From contig JASHTU010000558.1 in NCBI GenBank assembly GCA_030040395.1, positions 1 through 17,465 on the forward strand: a stretch of 17,465 nucleotides of DNA. Reading direction: 5' to 3'. Both the position numbers and the translations under genes were made by a program. The stretch is from Acidobacteriaceae bacterium. GTDB taxonomy: Bacteria; Acidobacteriota; Terriglobia; Terriglobales; Acidobacteriaceae. The notes under the pieces are model-generated. The model worked only from the letters and a program-made list of their open reading frames with translations, had not been told where the DNA came from and made no database searches. This document shows, piece after piece, positions 8,301 to 13,995 of the stretch (positions within the stretch are counted from its first letter, which is position 1; each line of letters opens with the position of its first letter).

Positions 8301-9711
8301 CACCGATCAGTCGCTGATTGCCGGGGCACACACCGTCACCGCGTCCTACGGCGGAGACGTCAACCTCACTGTCGGCAGTGGTTCCACTGTTCAGCAGGTG
8401 GCTCAAGGCCAAAGCCAGACAGTGTTGACCAGCAACCTCTCGCCCGCCTTCCTGGCGACCGGCAACAGCGCCAACTTCAAGGATTCGGTCATCTTCACCG
8501 CCACTGTGAGCGTCGTACCGCCTCCCGGTTCCACCGTCGTCGTACCGCTCTCAGTGGGAACCGTCAGCTTCAGCGTGAATGGCATCGCCATCTGCACCGG
8601 GGCGGCTCTTACCTCCGGAGTAGCCACCTGCGCCACCTCAACCACCGCCGCGGCAGGTTTCACCGACGGACCGAACGGCGTGGTCGCCACCTATACCGGT
8701 GACCCCAATTACCAGACCAGCAATGGGCCCTTCAACCAGCTCATTGAGGATTACGCCATCAGCGTTTCGCCCGTACCCGCCAACGCGATCGGCGTCCTCG
8801 TCACACAGGGCTTCACCACCGCCAACGATCCGTTTGCTCCCGCGGCCCTGTCGGTTACGTCCGTCTCAACCGCCGGCTTCACCGGCTCGCCCGCGCTCAC
8901 CTGCGCAGGCTCCGGCTCCGGCGCCCCCACCTGCGGGTTCGCCTCGACCTCTGCCACTTCTTGCCAGGCAACCGCCACATTACCCATTGCCGCGAGCGGG
9001 GTCCAGCAGTCCATCGGCGTCTGCGTCGACGCCACCAAGGCCACCCCGGGAACCTACGCCATGACGATGACGGCCACCGATCCCACCACCAGCATCGTCC
9101 GCACCGCCACCTTCCCGGTTACGGTCCGCGCCCTCTCGGCGCCGCTCACCCTGGTCTCTGGAGCCACCACCAATAACACCGCTGCCCTCAAATTCGAGTT
9201 GCCCGCCAACGTCAGCCTCACCCTCACCAACAGCACCTCCAGCAACACCGGCAGTTGCAGCCTGGTCATGGGTCCTGAGCTCTCCGGCAGCGTCAGCCCG
9301 CAAACCCTGTTCATCAACTGCAGCTTTACTCCGACCTCAGTGCCGTCTTCCGCGTCGCCGCAAACTGCTTCGGTCACGGCGACCATTGCCACCGGTTCCG
9401 GAACCACTTCGTCTCTCGATGGGCGCTCCACGCTGTTCTTCGCCGGACTGCTCGGCATTCCCGTCTTCGGACTATTCGGCCTGCTGGGCGGCCGTAAATC
9501 CACCCGCACCATCTTCCTCCGGCTGCTGGCGGTGGTCGCCATCTGCCTTACCGGCTGGCAAATCTCCGGCTGCGGAGGCTCCTTCCACGGATCCACCACC
9601 GTCACCAACGGCGGCCAAACTCCTCCCGGCGCCTACTATGTTCTCGTCACGGGAACCGGGAGTGACGGCAACACCTATGAGGCAGTCATCCAGTTAAACG
9701 TCACGCTGTAA
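2338..9711 (+). CDS. Giant secreted FG-GAP/VCBS and Ig-like repeat protein (2457 aa)
   Basis: Probable surface or extracellular adhesion/binding protein; ligand unknown. It starts at an ATG with GGAG 7 nt upstream. A Sec signal peptide covers residues ~1-31 (MIRRVVV..., hydrophobic core FLSVFLLAFCAVYV, cleavage likely after VHA). Residues ~59-750 hold 14 FG-GAP/VCBS-type repeats of 48-57 residues with calcium-binding DxNxDGxxD loops (such as DFNGDGKPD) and the LLGNGDGTF ending, expected to fold as beta-propellers. Residues ~757-2134 hold 13 Ig-like repeats of ~106 residues resembling the bacterial Ig-like group 3 family, with VNQxVTFTATV, GxVTFTDNG and HTITATYGSDxNF signatures. Residues ~2138-2355 are a Cys-containing beta-rich region. 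The tail has two hydrophobic segments (~2365-2385 and ~2393-2410) flanking GRKSTRT, a lipobox-like ISGC ending at Cys2412, and a final beta stretch ending in NVTL. A beta-barrel gene lies 109 bp downstream. Such proteins are common in Acidobacteriota, but their exact role is generally unknown. Confidence 0.88.
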   Translation: MIRRVVVHSSGRVFLSVFLLAFCAVYVHAQSNQARSGNGPGFLTAPFISLSANPTSIAVGDLNSDGKLDLVVTKQGSGNVTVLLGDGKGGFAPAVEYAAGAQPGNALLADLNADGKLDLVVTDSASGTVNVLLGNGDGTFGKPSSYAALQNPIALALGNFAGKGKIDLAVASSTGLAVLLNDGSGHFPTATSLRIGAQPASLTTADLKGASHDDLLLANADGSVSVLLGDGTGNFMPLTAQSVASGPLSSIVAGDFNGDGKPDIAITQPNSSTLTVLLGRGDGTFQAGASYAVGNRPVSVRAVNLTGNGVTDLITVNRAANTFSVLLGNGDGTFKPAADFVAGNSPLALAAGDFNGDGHPDLAIVNSQDGTVSVPLGLGDGSFIAAPAYKSELETRAIASGDLNGDGLPDLVVTNYCGSDSACASAGSATVFLANKDGSYRAASTIALGSGPVAVALADLNGDKKLDLVALNRNDKTMMVMPGNGDGTFGPPQVYSLPSSPSALFVGDFNGDKIPDLAIASDCGQTTCTEPGSVEVWLGRGDGSLAASASYPVGYSPVSIAAGDLHGTGHLDLVIANACGDDGVCQSDGTATLLVGDGTGKFTSGGGFDIGKSPSAIAIGNLSGSGLDLAVAQRGSNQVAVFHANSSGSFGAPAIYPVGSAPSSLAIADFNGDGKQDLAVANFQSSTVSVLNGTGSGPLQAAQTYAAATGPESLVAIGNGAGHPASLASANGNSGANPLGNEITLFKIQPQANPPAGVSVSVSPATGVVDQSEVLTAALTGAANTPPTGNVTFSSAITANVVCTESTDVPQDGTVPSTTVSAAAGTATATCTTTSLEAGSDTISATLDTDPNFTGGSGSTSLTIDPAATSTSVASSTGGTSTVDDSVTFTATVSAPAGATVALSGNVTFTDNGSAITNGSACGAAGVVPITWNAASATGTAACTTSALIAGTHAIIATYGNDTNYTTSNNFVVQTVNHAGGTMTFTSSSTGDTSVINQSVTLTATITPSTSSTVVPLSGTVTFTDNGGPIAGCVVSFSTSTGIATCTTSSLALGAHPLKATYSGDPSYSFTPPTLTQTVNQAGTTTALASSSPLGTSPAVPTSAVNQSVTFTATVTPAFSGATALSGSVTFVDTTSSTTLCSSVAVLPSTGVATCTTSSLALGEHTIKATYGSDTNFSGSNNTVTQNVVTGSTSVALSASPSSTSTVNQTVVFIATVTTNPSGGTALDGTVAFTDNGAPIAGCSAVAPTSGVANCSDPSLTAAGSPHTIKATYGSDTNFAGSSTTLTQTVNQAATTVSLVASPNPSNVNQAVTLTATVSPANGSIALSGSVTFADNGGAVAGCTVSFNAATGIATCTTSSLTLGSHPLTATYGSDLNFKTSSGSVTQTVSAATTTVALTSSSPGGTSTVNQTVQFTATVTAPSGSSTLDGTVQFTDNGTTITGCSTQGLTSGVATCSDSGLTAGVHTIGALYSHDTNFGPSSATFSQTVNQGTSAVSLSASPGASTTVNQAVTFTATVSASPTGAIPLSATGTVTFTDSVTSAPILGCSTLPLSVTGDTGTAACTTSALTLGSHTITATFASDPNFGSSNKTLLQTVTQGSTSLSLGSSVPSSAINEPVTFTARVTPSPSGAIALSGKVSFTDTPQGESAAAISGCTNVALVIVSGVAEATCTSSSLILGSHTITATYGSDTNFSGSSGTFTQTVSAATSSIALTSSAGANTSTVNQTVVFTASIPVPNGSTTLTGTVAFTDNGTTICSAVKPSPVAGTNNWTAPCTDTSLTVTGSPHTIAATYSGDANFSVNSGSLTQTVNPGSTTVSLASTQNPSVVNNSVTFTAAVTPNPSGAVALSGKVGFVDSVTTQPIAGCSAVGLTVVGGNSEATCTTTALTVGAHTITATYASDANFNGNTATFIQTINTATSSITVASSTGGASIVNQSVMFTATIPVPTGAPNPSGTVSFTDNGASITVCTGVHPTLTAGTNNWTAACTDQSLIAGAHTVTASYGGDVNLTVGSGSTVQQVAQGQSQTVLTSNLSPAFLATGNSANFKDSVIFTATVSVVPPPGSTVVVPLSVGTVSFSVNGIAICTGAALTSGVATCATSTTAAAGFTDGPNGVVATYTGDPNYQTSNGPFNQLIEDYAISVSPVPANAIGVLVTQGFTTANDPFAPAALSVTSVSTAGFTGSPALTCAGSGSGAPTCGFASTSATSCQATATLPIAASGVQQSIGVCVDATKATPGTYAMTMTATDPTTSIVRTATFPVTVRALSAPLTLVSGATTNNTAALKFELPANVSLTLTNSTSSNTGSCSLVMGPELSGSVSPQTLFINCSFTPTSVPSSASPQTASVTATIATGSGTTSSLDGRSTLFFAGLLGIPVFGLFGLLGGRKSTRTIFLRLLAVVAICLTGWQISGCGGSFHGSTTVTNGGQTPPGAYYVLVTGTGSDGNTYEAVIQLNVTL
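2512..4590 (+). repeat. 14 tandem FG-GAP/VCBS-type coding repeats
   Basis: The units begin roughly at 2512, 2659, 2809, 2953, 3094, 3244, 3391, 3538, 3709, 3856, 4021, 4192, 4336 and 4486, a period of about 144-150 bp. Units 8, 10 and 11 are longer (165-171 bp) because of small Cys-containing insertions. Units 1, 2, 5, 7, 8 and 13 keep a full DxNxDG loop, while 3, 4, 6, 11 and 12 are degenerate and 14 is barely recognisable. Fourteen units would fit two seven-bladed propellers. DNA identity between units is patchy, so this is an old, protein-level repeat. Confidence 0.8.
4606..8740 (+). repeat. 13 tandem Ig-like coding repeats
   Basis: Thirteen modules of about 300-360 bp each carry the same order of motifs: a TVNQ(S/T)V strand, GTVTFTDNG, a Gly-Cys or Ile-Cys strand paired with a later A/TCTTSSL cysteine, then H-T-I-x-A-T-Y-G-S-D-x-N-F and an NQTVNQ-like linker. 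The two conserved cysteines per module suggest a disulphide in most domains. Modules 1 and 13 are the most divergent. Synonymous codon choice differs between modules, so they are not recent identical duplications. Confidence 0.82.
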
Positions 9712-9722
9712 GCGATTGGAAC

Positions 9723-9747
9723 GGGCGCGTGGGATCTCCGCGCGCCC
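9723..9747 (+). terminator. Strong GC hairpin after the giant gene (terminator-like, no U tract)
   Basis: GGGCGCGTGG (9723-9732) pairs with CCGCGCGCCC (9738-9747) over 10 bp with one T-G wobble and a 5-nt loop (9733-9737). It starts 12 bases after the stop of the giant gene. The following bases are CTAAAGAG, not a T run, so it is not a classic intrinsic terminator. It may instead be an mRNA 3'-end stabiliser or a partial terminator that tunes expression of the barrel gene downstream. Confidence 0.4.
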
Positions 9748-9764
9748 CTAAAGAGCCGGAAACT

Positions 9765-9776
9765 TCTCGCGCGAGA
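9765..9776. promoter_or_regulatory. 12-bp perfect palindrome between the giant gene and the barrel gene
   Basis: TCTCGCGCGAGA is its own reverse complement. It lies 45 bp before the start of the outer-membrane barrel gene. It could be a protein-binding site, but a GC-rich 12-mer palindrome in this genome can also arise by chance. I see no good -35/-10 pair next to it. Confidence 0.2.
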
Positions 9777-9820
9777 CGTATCGAGCGAAGCTTACCGAGC
9801 AAAACTTTCGAGGTTGACCG

Positions 9821-11134
9821 ATGAAACGAACCATTCTCTCGCTGCTGCTGCTCGCCTCCGTCTCCTCTGTCGCCGCAATGGGACAAATCAATTGCTCCTC
9901 CGGCTCCTCAGCTTCCCAAAAACTGGTCTGCGAATTTCCCTTCGCCACCGGCGTCCTTACCAACGCCTCCGCTCTCGGTGTATCCTCTTCGGGCTCTTCC
10001 GGCGCGCTCACCGCCCAACAAGTGGCGGCGAGCATCAACATCGGCATCGCCAGCCAGGTCAGTCAGTTGCCCATCGCCAGCGCCTCGGCCGGCACCGTCG
10101 TCGTCTTCCGCGGCGGCGTCCCTGAAACTTTCAACAATCTCGGTCCCATCCTCACTGACCGCGCTCAAACCGTCGGCCGCCACAAGCTCTTCATCGGCTT
10201 CACCGCCAGCCAGTTCGTCTTTACCGACATTGACGGCTCTTCGCTCAACGCCCTGCCTTTCGCCTGGGCCGCCCCCGCCTTCGTCTCCGGCTCCAGCACG
10301 CCCATCACCACCACCTACACCACTGAGAACACCAACCTCAAATTCAAAATCGACCAGTTCATCAGCGTCGCCACCTTCGGCATAAGTAACCGTGTCGATA
10401 TCTCCGCCATCATTCCCGTCGAGTACGTCTCCCTCGGCGCCACCACCTATAATTCCCAGTCCTACGTCGTGAACTCCACCGGCGCTTGCGTCTTTCCGGC
10501 TTCTTCCTGCCCCTATTCCAACCCGCAGTCTCACACGGATGGAACCGCCAGCGGCCTCGGCGACCTCAACTTCAACGTCAAAGCCTCCGCCTGGACCGGC
10601 GAGCACGCCACCGTCGCCGCCGCCTTCAACCTCCGCACCCCCACCGGCGACGACCTCAATTACCTCGGCTCCGGAGCCTGGGGCTTCAACCCCTACGTCG
10701 TCTATTCCTATCTCTGGAAGGTCTCGCCCCACGCCAAGGTCGGCTACCAGTGGAACACCACCACCGTGCTCAATAACCCCACGCAAACCTCCGGGGGCAA
10801 TCTCGACCTGCCCGGAGGCGTGCAATACGACGTCGGAGCCGACTGGGCAGCCGCCCATCACCTCACTTTGGCCGCCGATCTGCTCGGCAACCAGTTCATC
10901 AACACTCCCAAGGTCGCACCCACCAAGACTTCCATTACCGTCTCCGGCCAGTCGGTGCCGTTGACCACCAGCGTTCCCGCCAACACCAGCTACACCATCA
11001 ACAACCTCAGCGCCGGCCTCAAGCTCAACCCCGTCGGCCAGCTCGTTCTCTCCGGCAACGTCCTCATTCAGCTCAACAACAACGGTCTACGCAGCCGCCC
11101 CACTCCGCTGGTAGGCATTTCTTACAAGTTCTAG
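9821..11134 (+). CDS. Outer-membrane beta-barrel protein (transporter/MetA-like)
   Basis: A 437-residue exported protein, most likely an outer-membrane beta-barrel. The start ATG has GAGG at 9810-9813, seven bases upstream. A signal peptide spans ~1-20 (MKRTILSLLLLASVSSVAAMG), followed by a low-complexity Ser/Ala-rich segment (to ~85) containing a CSSGSSASQKLVC Cys pair. From ~100 the sequence alternates polar and hydrophobic residues in strands with aromatic girdles (RHKLFIGFTASQFVFTDIDG, VAAAFNLRTPTGDD, HAKVGYQWNTTTV, HHLTLAADLLGNQFI). It ends in GISYKF, a terminal aromatic residue typical of BAM-inserted barrels. The pattern resembles the phenol-degradation MetA-like / putative transporter barrel family. 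It lies 109 bp after the giant secreted protein on the same strand and may share its transcript, so an export, anchoring or uptake role linked to that protein is plausible but unproven. Confidence 0.75.
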   Translation: MKRTILSLLLLASVSSVAAMGQINCSSGSSASQKLVCEFPFATGVLTNASALGVSSSGSSGALTAQQVAASINIGIASQVSQLPIASASAGTVVVFRGGVPETFNNLGPILTDRAQTVGRHKLFIGFTASQFVFTDIDGSSLNALPFAWAAPAFVSGSSTPITTTYTTENTNLKFKIDQFISVATFGISNRVDISAIIPVEYVSLGATTYNSQSYVVNSTGACVFPASSCPYSNPQSHTDGTASGLGDLNFNVKASAWTGEHATVAAAFNLRTPTGDDLNYLGSGAWGFNPYVVYSYLWKVSPHAKVGYQWNTTTVLNNPTQTSGGNLDLPGGVQYDVGADWAAAHHLTLAADLLGNQFINTPKVAPTKTSITVSGQSVPLTTSVPANTSYTINNLSAGLKLNPVGQLVLSGNVLIQLNNNGLRSRPTPLVGISYKF

Positions 11135-11524
11135 CGCCTGGCGCCACTCTTCCCGCTCTCCGCTCGCGCAAAAACCGCGAACCCGGGGAGCTCCGCGCCG
11201 GCCGCATGGCTGCAACTTGATCTGCAGTCCTCCGCAACACCCCAGCGCCCGCTCAAGGCTCACCTTCCCCGGCAAAAACGTCCCGAATCCGAAAACGATT
11301 GCAATATCCAGCCGGCCACGCCTGCCCTAGAGCCCCACGGCGATACAACCCCCAACGCACATCGCCTCATCGAAACCATGACGCTAAGTTTCCTCATCTC
11401 CCGATGAGCGGCGCTCTCCTCGCTCACCGGCAAACCACAACAGGCTCTCGCCCAACCGATTGTCCACGCCCATCGCTGTCCGGCCGGGTGAGAAATCTTC
11501 GTTTTCAGCGCGGTGTAAGGCGCC
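11135..11524. other. 390-bp intergenic region, no gene recognised
   Basis: No convincing coding frame on either strand; a minus-strand frame across the region and the next gene's start has no recognisable content. A small hairpin CTCATC (11393-11398)/GATGAG (11403-11408) with a TCCC loop lies about 115 bp before the multicopper oxidase start. I found no good sigma-70 promoter pair and no riboswitch I could name. It presumably carries the end of the barrel transcript and the promoter for the oxidase. Confidence 0.4.
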
Positions 11525-13234
11525 ATGCGCTCCAGAACCAGACGGGAGTTCCTCAAGTCGTGCATGGCCTCAGCTTCGGCCCGGCTCCTCGCTGGCCCTG
11601 CATGGGCCAATGCGCTTCAGCAGCCCGCCCCAAAGAACATTCTTCAAATGTCGGGGCAGCTCCCTCGATTCATCGACCCGCTGCCCATTCCGCACCGCAT
11701 CCAGCCCTGCGGCAAGCACGGAGACGCACTCCTCTACCGCGTTCGCATGATCGAGTTCGAAAAACGATTGCATTCCCAGCTTCCTCCTGCCAGGGTTTGG
11801 GGATATGAGGGCCAATACCCCGGCCCCATCTTCGAAGCCCTCCGCGGCCAGCCTATTGAAGTGGAGTGGTCGAACCATCTTCCCGAGCGCCACCTTTTTC
11901 CCGTAGACACCCGCATTCACGGCGCTTCACCCCCGGCGCCGGAAGTCAGGACCGTCCCCCATCTTCACGGTTCCCGCACCGATTCGCACAGCGACGGCCT
12001 GCCCGAGAACTGGTTCCCGCCCGGCCGCTCGGTCGTGTACCGCTACCCCAACAGCCAGCAGGCGGCTACACTCTGGTACCACGATCACGCCCTCGGCATT
12101 ACGCGCCTCAACCTCTATGCCGGGCTCTCGGGGTTCTATTTCCTCCGTGACCAGCGGCAGCTGAGCATGAACTTGCCCGCCGGAAATTACGAGATTCCCC
12201 TCGTCCTGCAGGATCGCACCCTCGACGAACGCGGCCAACTGGTCTATTCTCCAACCCTCGACGATGGCTCGAAACTCCCTCCCGGAGTTTGGGGGCCGCA
12301 GTTCTTCGGAGAACTCCCGGTCATCAACGGCGCCGTCTATCCTCACCTCGACGTCGAGCCGCGCCGCTATCGGCTCCGGCTGCTCAACGCCGCCAATACG
12401 CGGTTTTTCCGCCTCTACCTGAATCTCGCCAGCCAACCCACCTACGTGCCCCGGCTCGTAACCTTTCATCAAATTGGAAGCGACGGGGGCTTTCTTGCTG
12501 ACCCCTCGCCCCTGCAAAAGCTTCTCCTCGCGCCGGCGGAGCGCGCCGATCTGATCGTGGATTTCTCGGGACTCGAAGGCCGCACCGTGACCCTCTCCAA
12601 CGACGCGCCGGCCCCGTATCCTGGCTGGGACGTGCTCTTCGAAACCCATCCGCAGTTATTGGAGCTCATGCAGTTCCGCGTCGTCCTGCCGGTCGCTCCC
12701 GCGGCAAAAACCTTCAGCCTGCCCCCTTCCCTGCCTCTGCCGCCCGTCCATCCTGAAGAAGCCGTCGTCACCCGGGACTTCGTTCTCTCCGACCGCACTG
12801 ACGCTCAGGGAAGATCGCTGGCCATGCTCATCGATGGCAAGGGATACCATGACCCGGTCACCGAGTTTCCCAAGTTAGGGTCTTTCGAGAAATGGCGGTT
12901 CATCAACATCACCGATGACAGTCATCCGATGCACGTGCATCTTGTACAATTCCGGATTCTCGAACGGCGCGGCTTCGATTTTGGCGCTTTCCTGAATGGC
13001 CGGCTGCAATTTGTCGGAATTTCCCGTCCGCCCGCGCCCGGCGAGTCAGGCTGGAAAGACACCGCCGTTGTCAATCCCCACGAAGTGCTCACCATTCTCA
13101 TTCGCTTCGAGGGCTATACAGGAAAGTACGTCTTCCACTGCCACGTCGCGGAACACGAGGATAACGACATGATGCGGCCCTACGTGGTCGTTGCCAATAA
13201 GGCAGATTCCTCGATTCGAAGCACAGGAATCTGA
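11525..13234 (+). CDS. Multicopper oxidase, CotA laccase / bilirubin oxidase type, Tat-exported
   Basis: A 569-residue enzyme expected to oxidise phenolic, bilirubin-like or metal substrates by one electron each while reducing O2 to water. The start ATG has a weak TAAGG 4 nt upstream and is followed at once by a twin-arginine motif (TRREFLK, residues 5-11) with likely cleavage after AWA (~28), so it should be folded with copper before export to the periplasm. Three cupredoxin domains cover ~60-200, 205-390 and 420-560. All copper ligands are visible: H146-L-H148, H186-D-H188, H467-P-M-H470-V-H472 and H538-C539-H540-V-A-E-H544, with Cys539 for type 1 copper and Met549 as the axial ligand. The blocks LWYHDHALGITRLNLYAGL and HCHVAEHEDNDMMRPYV closely match the Bacillus CotA pattern, which is about 510 aa; extra length is at the N-terminus and loops. 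Substrate cannot be told from sequence. No copper chaperone is adjacent. Confidence 0.92.
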   Translation: MRSRTRREFLKSCMASASARLLAGPAWANALQQPAPKNILQMSGQLPRFIDPLPIPHRIQPCGKHGDALLYRVRMIEFEKRLHSQLPPARVWGYEGQYPGPIFEALRGQPIEVEWSNHLPERHLFPVDTRIHGASPPAPEVRTVPHLHGSRTDSHSDGLPENWFPPGRSVVYRYPNSQQAATLWYHDHALGITRLNLYAGLSGFYFLRDQRQLSMNLPAGNYEIPLVLQDRTLDERGQLVYSPTLDDGSKLPPGVWGPQFFGELPVINGAVYPHLDVEPRRYRLRLLNAANTRFFRLYLNLASQPTYVPRLVTFHQIGSDGGFLADPSPLQKLLLAPAERADLIVDFSGLEGRTVTLSNDAPAPYPGWDVLFETHPQLLELMQFRVVLPVAPAAKTFSLPPSLPLPPVHPEEAVVTRDFVLSDRTDAQGRSLAMLIDGKGYHDPVTEFPKLGSFEKWRFINITDDSHPMHVHLVQFRILERRGFDFGAFLNGRLQFVGISRPPAPGESGWKDTAVVNPHEVLTILIRFEGYTGKYVFHCHVAEHEDNDMMRPYVVVANKADSSIRSTGI

Positions 13235-13519
13235 CCAGATGTCGGTGCAAATGCCAGGCGATCTCAAATCGAAAACATCAAGTGACCAACGCCCGCCAAC
13301 CGGCTTGTCAACTCCTCCGCCGCCCACACCCAAGCCCATCCCCCTCATTCCAAACAGATTATTCTTCTCCCCAACCTTGCCGGTTAATTCCGCCAAATTG
13401 CTAGAATGGTTTCAGGTGGCAAAACGCGGCGATTCCCTCTTCGGAGACGGAGCGGCTCGGGAGTGACGGCTAACACCGTGCCTCGGTGACTTTGTAACTC
13501 CTCCCAAAGAACTTGGGCG

Positions 13520-13561
13520 CCCCGGGGTCCCCGGCGAGCGGTTTTTGCTCGCTGGGGTGGA
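13520..13561. repeat. REP-like palindromic repeat, copy 1
   Basis: After CCCCGGGGT, an 11-bp stem forms between CCCCGGCGAGC (13529-13539) and GCTCGCTGGGG (13547-13557), with one G-T wobble and a 7-nt T-rich loop. The flanks CCCCGGGGT and GGTGGA are shared with the second copy. The T-rich loop could be confused with a terminator, but the T run lies inside the loop. From memory this resembles palindromes scattered between genes in Acidobacteriota; I cannot verify that here. Confidence 0.6.
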
Positions 13562-13566
13562 AATCC

Positions 13567-13623
13567 CCCCGGGGTCCCCGGCGAGCGGCGGGAACCCGCC
13601 TGCGGGTGGCTCGCTGGGGTGGA
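13567..13623. repeat. REP-like palindromic repeat, copy 2 with larger loop
   Basis: It has the same CCCCGGCGAGC (13576-13586) and GCTCGCTGGGG (13609-13619) arms as the copy 5 bp upstream, with identical outer flanks. The loop is 22 nt rather than 7 and contains its own small palindromes (GGCGGGAACCCGCC and CCCGCCTGCGGG). Conserved arms with variable loops argue that the stem is what is maintained or recognised, as in REP/BIME elements mobilised by RAYT transposases. No RAYT gene is in this window. Confidence 0.6.
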
Positions 13624-13796
13624 GAACCCGATTTTGGGACCTGGGAAAGCACGAATCTACGCGGTCACGGTACTAGCTCGGGTTACAGTCGCCATGCCCG
13701 GGCCGCCTGCTCTTTGCCCCTGCTTTAAGTTGCCTTCGCAGCCAGGGTCAGCCTGGGTCTGCATCGAAAACGGGGCAAAACGCCCAAAAACGGGCC

Positions 13797-13896
13797 GTAA
13801 GTCCTTATTATTGAAGATTTTAAGATTTAACTCCTTTATTATCAAGAATTTAGACCCAGTACTAAATAGTATAAGTAATTGCAAACAAACCACTTA
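13797..13896. repeat. AT-rich island with 30-bp-spaced imperfect repeat
   Basis: Bases 13801-13890 are about 26% GC in a window that is otherwise clearly GC-rich. Two similar 20-bp units occur exactly 30 bp apart: CCTTATTATTGAAGATTTTA at 13803-13822 and CCTTTATTATCAAGAATTTA at 13833-13852, 14 of 20 bases identical. Further on, TAAGT (13872-13876) and ACTTA (13892-13896) form inverted arms. The whole resembles an intergenic repeat I associate with Acidobacteriota genomes, but this is memory, not a search. It may also hold the promoter of the HugZ-like gene; TATAAG at 13870-13875 is a -10 candidate without a good -35. Confidence 0.5.
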
Positions 13897-13929
13897 ACCC
13901 CCAAAGAGGTGGGGGGTAGGGGGGCGGGG
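13897..13929 (+). repeat. C-run/G-run hairpin and G-rich tract
   Basis: ACCCCC (13897-13902) can pair with GGGGGT (13912-13917) across a 9-nt loop. Three G runs follow closely: 13911-13916, 13919-13924 and 13926-13929. The tract could fold as a two- or three-layer G-quadruplex or as the hairpin, mutually exclusive structures. It sits 66 bp before the start of the HugZ-like gene, within its probable 5' leader, and directly abuts the AT-rich repeat, so it is probably part of the same element. Confidence 0.4.
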
Positions 13930-13986
13930 TAACTGAAAAGTAAATGGCATGCCGGCAATACGATGGAAAGAAGCTTGCCCCAAAGA

Positions 13987-13991
13987 AGAGG
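13987..13991 (+). promoter_or_regulatory. Ribosome binding site deciding the start at 13996
   Basis: AGAGG at 13987-13991 is 4 nt from the ATG at 13996. The alternative in-frame ATG at 13963 has no purine-rich site upstream, so the shorter protein is preferred. Confidence 0.6.
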
Positions 13992-13995
13992 TGCG

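Larger units (their letters stand above)
13235..13986. other. ~750-bp gene-free region rich in repeats
   Basis: No frame here resembles a protein: short frames are proline-rich or arginine-rich and lack ribosome sites. Bases 13235-13450 show nothing distinctive. A 5-bp hairpin CCCAA (13503-13507)/TTGGG (13513-13517) precedes two REP-like hairpins (13520-13623). Bases 13624-13790 are ordinary GC-rich sequence. They are followed by an AT-rich island (13797-13896) and a C-run/G-run hairpin (13897-13929). Together this looks like a site where several mobile or high-copy intergenic repeats have accumulated. Confidence 0.5.

Noticed and set aside
7147..8412. Long minus-strand frames opposite the giant gene (here and at 3070-3912)
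   Set aside because: They are Gly/Arg-rich mirror translations of GC-rich repeat codons, without domains or ribosome sites.
2512..8740. Regular repeats considered as CRISPR or satellite DNA
   Set aside because: The periods are codon-multiple, protein motifs are conserved while DNA varies, and there are no identical short repeats with unique spacers.
11380..11500. Riboswitch (c-di-GMP-like) upstream of the multicopper oxidase
   Set aside because: A short GGCAAACC stretch drew attention, but the rest of the conserved core and paired stems are absent.
13191..13466. Small plus-strand frame after the multicopper oxidase
   Set aside because: It starts inside the oxidase gene, is proline-rich, has no ribosome site and resembles no protein family.
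13849..13875. Promoter for the HugZ-like gene in the AT island
   Set aside because: TATAAG is a fair -10, but the only -35-like hexamers are poor and wrongly spaced; AT-rich DNA gives such hits by chance.
13963..13995. Upstream in-frame ATG start for the HugZ-like gene
   Set aside because: No ribosome site precedes it, whereas AGAGG sits 4 nt before the ATG at 13996. The added 11 residues are not family-like.
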